Source: Sphingomonas sp. (GTDB taxonomy: Bacteria; Pseudomonadota; Alphaproteobacteria; Sphingomonadales; Sphingomonadaceae). From it: 18,429 nucleotides of DNA. A model generated the notes under the pieces. It searched no databases and was not told the DNA's origin. It was given only the letters and a program-made list of their open reading frames with translations. A program made the position numbers and the translations under genes. The stretch spans positions 1-18,429 of the forward strand of contig JAICVC010000027.1 in NCBI GenBank assembly GCA_025935515.1. Reading direction: 5' to 3'. Below, one piece after another: positions 14,786 to 18,429 of the stretch; the first letter of the stretch is position 1, and each line of letters starts with the position of its first letter.

Positions 14786-15796
14786 TCAATTCCCTTCGGC
14801 GCGGGCGAGGGCGCGGCTCAATAGCTCCGACTTTTCGGCTGCAGTGCGGAGCATGGCAAGAGCAGCCTCGATGTCTCGTCGTTGAAGCCGGAGTTCCTGC
14901 GCGATCAGCTCCGCGCGCAGGGTTGGGCTGTAGTCGTAATTGGGGTCTTTTGAATAGCGCCGCATCAGCGGTCCCGCTGCCAGTGCTTCGATCTTTGGCG
15001 GGTCCGCCGCGAACCCGAAGAATGCGGCAACGCGGCCGAGCTCTCCGGGCATGTTGCCGAGTATGATGTCAAAATCCGCCCAAGCGACCTGGCGGTCCGG
15101 CATCGCCGCTGCCGCGGCTTCGAGGGTCGTCATCTCGCATGCCCAGGCGGCCGCGGCGCGATCGGCGTCGTGCCGGGCAGGGGGCGGAGCAATGTCGCGG
15201 GCGGCGAGCCGCTGGCTACGATGATCGGCCAGCGCGTGAAGCTCCTTCACGCTGTTTTCGCCGGCGAGGATGCTGGCGACATAATGCCGCGGAGCCGCGT
15301 ACATGAACAGCGCGCGCTCGCCCGGCGGCACGAGATGCTGCGCGATCTCGCTGGCAAAGCTGGTCGCTTTCACGCAGGCGATCTCGCTTTCGCCGAAGGT
15401 GCGCGACATCAACTTGGGGATCGACGGGAGATACCGCTCCCGGACTTCCGCGGGGCTGAGTGCGAGGTCACGGAGGAGGCGCGGTTCGCGGATCGCGAGC
15501 ACGCCGCCGAGCTCACCCAGGAGGCGGGAAACGAGGGTCGACCCGACATGACCGATGTGGAAGATCCAGCGAGCGTCGGTGCGCAGATCGCCGCCGAGCG
15601 CGGCTTCGACTCCGGGCCATGGAACCAACTGCGCATTGACCGGCCGTTGCATCAGCCGGTCGTCGAGAAAGCTCGCGCAGCGGTAGCTTTCGCGGTCCAT
15701 CGCCACGAGCCGGACCTTGGCCGCGTTAGGGTCGAGCGCCTGGGCGAGCCACGTGGGGTCGCGGGCAATCTCGTCGGCGGTCGGAGCGCTGGACAT
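14786..15796 (-). CDS. Sulfotransferase-fold protein, coupled to the PKHD hydroxylase
   Basis: The 336-aa product shows the sulfotransferase layout in outline. A P-loop-like 5'-phosphosulfate site WIFHIGHVGSTLVSRLL is near 77-93. A possible 3'-phosphate site is APRHYVASIL (Arg170, Ser175) in the position of the usual RDPRDVxxS. A late segment WADFDIILGNMPGELGRVAAFFGF matches the family's Tyr-Glu-Asp-Leu...Phe-Leu-Gly element. The usual R-S-G-T-T is replaced by HVGST, so PAPS binding is plausible but unproven. The start at 15796 (MSSAPTADEI) is preceded by AAGGGG; the in-frame codons further up encode an Arg/Ser/Cys-rich stretch that looks non-coding. No signal peptide is seen. It could instead be another P-loop transferase. 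The target (small molecule, peptide or polysaccharide) cannot be inferred. Confidence 0.72.
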   Translation of the reverse strand: MSSAPTADEIARDPTWLAQALDPNAAKVRLVAMDRESYRCASFLDDRLMQRPVNAQLVPWPGVEAALGGDLRTDARWIFHIGHVGSTLVSRLLGELGGVLAIREPRLLRDLALSPAEVRERYLPSIPKLMSRTFGESEIACVKATSFASEIAQHLVPPGERALFMYAAPRHYVASILAGENSVKELHALADHRSQRLAARDIAPPPARHDADRAAAAWACEMTTLEAAAAAMPDRQVAWADFDIILGNMPGELGRVAAFFGFAADPPKIEALAAGPLMRRYSKDPNYDYSPTLRAELIAQELRLQRRDIEAALAMLRTAAEKSELLSRALARAEGN

Positions 15797-15843
15797 GCGG
15801 CCCCTTAGCCGCGCAATAGCCATGGCTCCAAGGGAGTGCGAGA

Positions 15844-16290
15844 ATGCCCGAGCAAATGAGTGGCGGCTGCGCTTGCGGCCGCATCCGCTACACCGCGAGC
15901 TGCGAGCCCGACGAAGCCTATCTCTGCCATTGCCGCATGTGCCAGCGCGCAACCGGCTCGGTGTCGATCGCCTTCGTCACCTTTCCACTCGACGGCCTGC
16001 GCTGGGAGAACGAGCCGGATTGGTACGATAGCTCGCCCATCGCACGCCGGCCCTATTGCCGCGAATGCGGCACCTCACTCGGCTTCATGTTCAAGAAGGA
16101 CGCGGACAAGATGGATCTGACGGTCGCCTCGTTCGACGATCCTGGCCGGTTCACACCGAAGCACCATTTCGGCGCGGAGAGCATGCACCGCGCCTGGACC
16201 AACACGGAAGGCCTGCCCGAATACCGCACCGAGCAATATCAGAAGCTGGTCGAAAAATGGGTCGACGCGACGGGGAAATTTCCTGGATGA
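15844..16290 (+). CDS. GFA family zinc-binding protein (DUF636/CENP-V-like)
   Basis: The 148-aa protein carries the zinc motifs of the GFA (glutathione-dependent formaldehyde-activating enzyme) family: Cys9 and Cys11 in GGCACGRIRY, Cys28, Cys30 and Cys33 in LCHCRMCQRATG, and Cys72 and Cys75 in YCRECGTSLGF. Members are often annotated as formaldehyde-glutathione enzymes, but most have no shown activity, so the name describes the fold only. The ATG at 15844 is preceded by AAGGGAG with 7 bases spacing; a second ATG four codons later is less well placed. The gene is 47 bases from the divergent sulfotransferase-like gene and overlaps the following hydrolase by ATGA. Confidence 0.92.
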   Translation: MPEQMSGGCACGRIRYTASCEPDEAYLCHCRMCQRATGSVSIAFVTFPLDGLRWENEPDWYDSSPIARRPYCRECGTSLGFMFKKDADKMDLTVASFDDPGRFTPKHHFGAESMHRAWTNTEGLPEYRTEQYQKLVEKWVDATGKFPG

Positions 16291-17042
16291 CCGAGGCGAA
16301 GGTTCACTACTGGAACGCTTCGGACGACGTCGAGCTTGCCTATCACGAGCTCGGGCAGGGCCGGCCGGTGGTTCTGCTGCACGGCCTCTTTTCCGACGCG
16401 GTCATGAATTGGATCAAGTTCGGACATGCAGCGCGGATCGCGACCGAAGGATTCCGCGTGATCATGCCTGACCTTCGCGCGCATGGCTTGAGCGGCAGGC
16501 CGCACGAGCCCCAACGTTATCCGCAGGGCGTTTTGGCGCGCGACCTGCGCGAACTCATCGGCCATCTGGCACTGACCGAATTCGACCTCGGCGGCTTCTC
16601 GCTCGGTTCGCGAACTACGGTCGAAGGAGTCGGCGAGGGGCTGAAACCGGGTCGCGCGATCCTCGGCGGTACGGGCCTCGACGGGCTTCGCCATTGGGAG
16701 CGGCGCAAGCATTTCTTCCTCGACGCGATCGAGCTGTTCGACCGGGTCGAGCGCGGTGACCCGCACTGGCTCTCCATTCAATTTATGAAGAGCCAGAAGG
16801 TCGACCGCATCGCTTCCGCCCTCTTGCTGCAGAGCTTCGCGGATACCTTCATGGAGTGGCTTCAGTGCTTCACCATGCCGACGCTGGTCGTGTGTGGGTC
16901 GGAGGATGAGGATAACGGTTCGGCCGAGAAGCTGGCAAGGGTGATGCCCAACGCGGTCTTTCGCGAGGTGCCTGGGACGCACATGAGTTCGGTCACCAAG
17001 CCCGAATTCGGCGAGGCCATCGCTCAATTTCTCGTCTCATAA
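16287..17042 (+). CDS. Alpha/beta-fold hydrolase
   Basis: The 251-aa product has the standard alpha/beta-hydrolase marks: the oxyanion region VVLLHGLFSDAVMNW (28-42), PDLRAHGLSG (61-70), nucleophile Ser105 in GGFSLGSR, a likely acid Asp207 in CGSEDEDNG, and His232 in GTHMSS. It resembles the esterase/haloperoxidase-like branch; the substrate is unknown. The start at 16287 overlaps the stop of the GFA gene as ATGA, so the two are translated together and may act on the same small molecule. The frame is open further upstream, but that DNA is the GFA gene in another frame. A perfect hairpin terminator follows the TAA. Confidence 0.92.
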   Translation: MTEAKVHYWNASDDVELAYHELGQGRPVVLLHGLFSDAVMNWIKFGHAARIATEGFRVIMPDLRAHGLSGRPHEPQRYPQGVLARDLRELIGHLALTEFDLGGFSLGSRTTVEGVGEGLKPGRAILGGTGLDGLRHWERRKHFFLDAIELFDRVERGDPHWLSIQFMKSQKVDRIASALLLQSFADTFMEWLQCFTMPTLVVCGSEDEDNGSAEKLARVMPNAVFREVPGTHMSSVTKPEFGEAIAQFLVS

Positions 17043-17045
17043 AGA

Positions 17046-17073
17046 AAGGGACGCCCCGAGCGGGGCGTCCCTT
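17046..17073. terminator. Bidirectional intrinsic terminator between convergent genes
   Basis: A perfect 12-bp inverted repeat (AAGGGACGCCCC and GGGGCGTCCCTT) flanks a 4-base loop (GAGC). The plus-strand tail is TTCAAATT, a poor T run. On the minus strand the stem is followed by TTCTTTA, which is better. It sits 3 bases after the hydrolase stop and 18 bases before the stop of the opposing small-protein gene, so it can serve both. Confidence 0.88.
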
Positions 17074-17091
17074 CAAATTCGCCGGTCGAAT

Positions 17092-17463
17092 CTAAGCCCG
17101 CTTTCCGGTTTCCTTGAGCGTCAAAGCTTCTTCGGAAATTTCGGCCTGGCTTTTCCGGCCGCCGCGGCGCGGATTGGAGCTCGCGATGAAACCCGTCGAA
17201 CCACTCTCGTCGCCTGAGAAGTCACTGTCCGACCCGCTGCGCCATTCGCTCAACTGATCCGAAAGATTCGAGATCTGGTCGCTGATCTGGTTCCGGCGCG
17301 ACCACAGGAATACCCCAGCCGCAACGGCGCCGCCGATTGCCGCCGCGGCGGTCAACGGATTGTCGCGCGCGCTGCTCATCACTCCGCTATACTGATTGCG
17401 GCCCTCGGGATTGTTGTTCCGGCCGCTACGATTGCGATTTCCACCTCGGTTGTTGGTCGCCAT
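17092..17463 (-). CDS. Small Asn/Arg/Gly-rich single-helix membrane protein, unknown
   Basis: The 123-aa product begins with about 28 residues of low complexity (Asn, Arg, Gly, Ser). A hydrophobic Ala/Gly-rich segment follows (PLTAAAAIGGAVAAGVFLWS, about 36-55), then a stretch with a heptad-like look (RRNQISDQISNLSDQLSEW) and a Ser/Asp/Gly-rich tail ending LTLKETGKRA. The helix plus RR pattern recalls the membrane end of ElaB/YqjD/DUF883 proteins, but here it lies in the middle, so I do not assign the family. The ATG at 17463 is preceded by GGGAG at 7-8 bases, which supports expression. Cytoplasmic N-terminus with nucleic-acid or membrane contact is only a guess. It lies upstream of the bidirectional terminator and downstream of the peroxiredoxin gene start, 97 bases from its stop. 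Confidence 0.75.
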   Translation of the reverse strand: MATNNRGGNRNRSGRNNNPEGRNQYSGVMSSARDNPLTAAAAIGGAVAAGVFLWSRRNQISDQISNLSDQLSEWRSGSDSDFSGDESGSTGFIASSNPRRGGRKSQAEISEEALTLKETGKRA

Positions 17464-17560
17464 GTGTATTACTCCCTGACTAAAGGCTCGCGTTCACAAC
17501 GTCCGGGACGGCGACGCGTTGCCGGCGAGCGGCGAGGGGAGGCGAGACAGCGGCGGGTCG

Positions 17561-18049
17561 TCAGGCGGTCGCCAGCTGGTCGAGCATATATTCGGCGCTC
17601 GACGCGCGATATTCGCCCGGCTGTTCGACGTTGAGCTGCTCGACGACGCCATCGTTGACGATCATCGAGTAGCGTTGCGAGCGCTTCCCCATGCCGAATT
17701 TGCTACCGTCGAAGGACAGGCCGACAGCGTCGGAAAAGGCGCCGTTGCCGTCCGCGAGCATGGTGATGTCTTCGGAGCCGTCGGCCTTGCCCCAGGCACC
17801 CATCACGAAGGGGTCGTTGACCGAGATGCAGACGATCTCATCGACGCCCTGGGCCTTGAGCTCGCCGGCCTTCTCGACATACGAAGGCAGGTGCTTTGCG
17901 GAGCAGGTCGGCGTGAACGCGCCCGGGACTGCGAACAAGGCGACCCGCTTGCCGTCGAAATATTCGCCGCTGGTTGTCGGCTTGGGGCCCTCGCTGCTGG
18001 CGATTGCCAGTGGCACGTCGGGAAGTCGGTCGCCCACTTGGATGGTCAT
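17561..18049 (-). CDS. Prx5-type peroxiredoxin
   Basis: The 162-aa product belongs to the Prx5 (AhpC/TSA, redoxin) group that reduces hydrogen and alkyl peroxides with thioredoxin or glutathione. The peroxidatic site PGAFTPTCSAKHLPSYV gives Cys49. The closing FGMGKRSQRYSMIVNDGVVEQL is also typical. The only other cysteine is Cys74 (EIVCISVND), a position that is not a standard resolving cysteine, so a 1-Cys-like or external-thiol mechanism is likely. The start at 18049 gives MTIQVGDRLPDVPL and has AGGAG 8 bases upstream; the frame is open further but the extra codons overlap the leader of the divergent YqgE gene. The thioredoxin-reductase-like gene at 3880-4842 is too distant to imply a link. 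Confidence 0.94.
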   Translation of the reverse strand: MTIQVGDRLPDVPLAIASSEGPKPTTSGEYFDGKRVALFAVPGAFTPTCSAKHLPSYVEKAGELKAQGVDEIVCISVNDPFVMGAWGKADGSEDITMLADGNGAFSDAVGLSFDGSKFGMGKRSQRYSMIVNDGVVEQLNVEQPGEYRASSAEYMLDQLATA

Positions 18050-18152
18050 GTTGCTAGCTCCTGTCGCGAGAGTGATGAGGCGCGCCTTAGGCCTGCCGTA
18101 TGGCGCCCTCAAGTCTTGCCCGCCGCGTGCACGAGGCTCATTGTCGCAACCG

Positions 18153-18429
18153 ATGGCCGAGCAACCCACGTTCCTGTCCGGCAAGCTGCTGCTGGCGATG
18201 CCGGGGATGGCGGACCCGCGTTTCGAACGCGCGGTCATCGCGATGTGCGTCCATGACGAAAATGGCGCGGTCGGGGTCGGGGTCGGTCACAAGCGCGCTG
18301 GGATCGGCTTCCGCGGCCTGTTGAAGCAGCTCGACATCGATCCCGGCGAAGCGCCCGATTGCGCGGTCCATCACGGCGGACCGGTCGAGCCCGGCCGGGG
18401 CTTCGTCCTGCACTCGAAGGATTGGGGCG
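18153..18429 (+). CDS. YqgE/AlgH family (UPF0301) protein, 3'-truncated by window edge
   Basis: The frame is open from ATG 18153 to the right edge (92 codons visible of an expected 180 or so). The product is recognisable by LSGKLLLAMPGMADPRFERA, CVHDENGAVGVGVGH, LLKQLDIDPGEAPDCAVHHG and GPVEPGRGFVLHSKDW, the conserved N-terminal half of YqgE/AlgH. The GVGVGH stretch in place of the usual GLVLN or GIVIN is what I recall from sphingomonad members. The molecular function is not established; AlgH was named from alginate regulation in Pseudomonas. No good Shine-Dalgarno precedes the ATG. It is divergent from the peroxiredoxin gene across 103 bases, which presumably contain both promoters, though no clear motif is seen. 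Confidence 0.9.
   Translation, partial: MAEQPTFLSGKLLLAMPGMADPRFERAVIAMCVHDENGAVGVGVGHKRAGIGFRGLLKQLDIDPGEAPDCAVHHGGPVEPGRGFVLHSKDWG

Noticed and set aside
14123..18429. Possible horizontally acquired island
   Set aside because: Base composition and codon use look like the flanking core genes, and there are no integrase, tRNA or direct-repeat ends.

Overview
The window is an ordinary-looking stretch of chromosome from a GC-rich alphaproteobacterium, most likely a member of the Sphingomonadales. The assignment rests on the ffh-rpsP-rimM-trmD-rplS gene set, the Ala/Glu/Pro-rich tail on ribosomal protein bS16, the particular form of the YqgE/AlgH protein at the right edge, and neighbours such as a DUF2189 membrane protein, a periplasmic DPP-IV-like peptidase and a PKHD-type dioxygenase. 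No species can be named from sequence alone. I see no transposase, phage gene, CRISPR array, tRNA or rRNA. The gene content is dense (20 genes) and nearly all intergenic gaps are below 150 bp.

Left third (1-6440): a translation and secretion block. ffh (cut by the left edge) is followed by a palindromic repeat element, then rpsP and rimM. The usual continuation to trmD-rplS is interrupted by about 2.4 kb. This holds two genes on the opposite strand (a WD40-propeller lipoprotein and a thioredoxin-reductase-like flavoprotein) and a small three-helix membrane protein whose stop overlaps the TTG start of trmD. trmD and rplS overlap by ATGA, and a strong hairpin terminator follows rplS.

Middle (6460-14120): a secreted S9 dipeptidyl-peptidase-like enzyme, convergent with a DUF2189 membrane protein. 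A class I SAM-dependent methyltransferase diverges from the DUF2189 gene and is convergent with a large membrane-anchored M28 metallopeptidase. Divergent from that peptidase is asd, the aspartate-semialdehyde dehydrogenase of lysine, threonine, methionine and diaminopimelate synthesis.

Right third (14120-18429): a two-gene minus-strand unit pairs a sulfotransferase-fold protein with a PKHD-type Fe(II)/2-oxoglutarate dioxygenase, stop codon directly abutting start codon. Then come a plus-strand GFA-family zinc protein and alpha/beta-hydrolase pair (ATGA overlap) ending at a bidirectional terminator, a small Asn/Arg/Gly-rich single-helix protein, a Prx5-type peroxiredoxin, and the 5' part of a YqgE/AlgH gene running off the right edge.

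The most interesting points are the split ribosomal operon and what sits in it, the sulfotransferase/dioxygenase pair, three convergent gene pairs whose stop codons overlap by exactly four bases, and a possible mutually exclusive hairpin set between rplS and the peptidase gene. I do not see a clear large undescribed system here. These are leads rather than demonstrated novelties.
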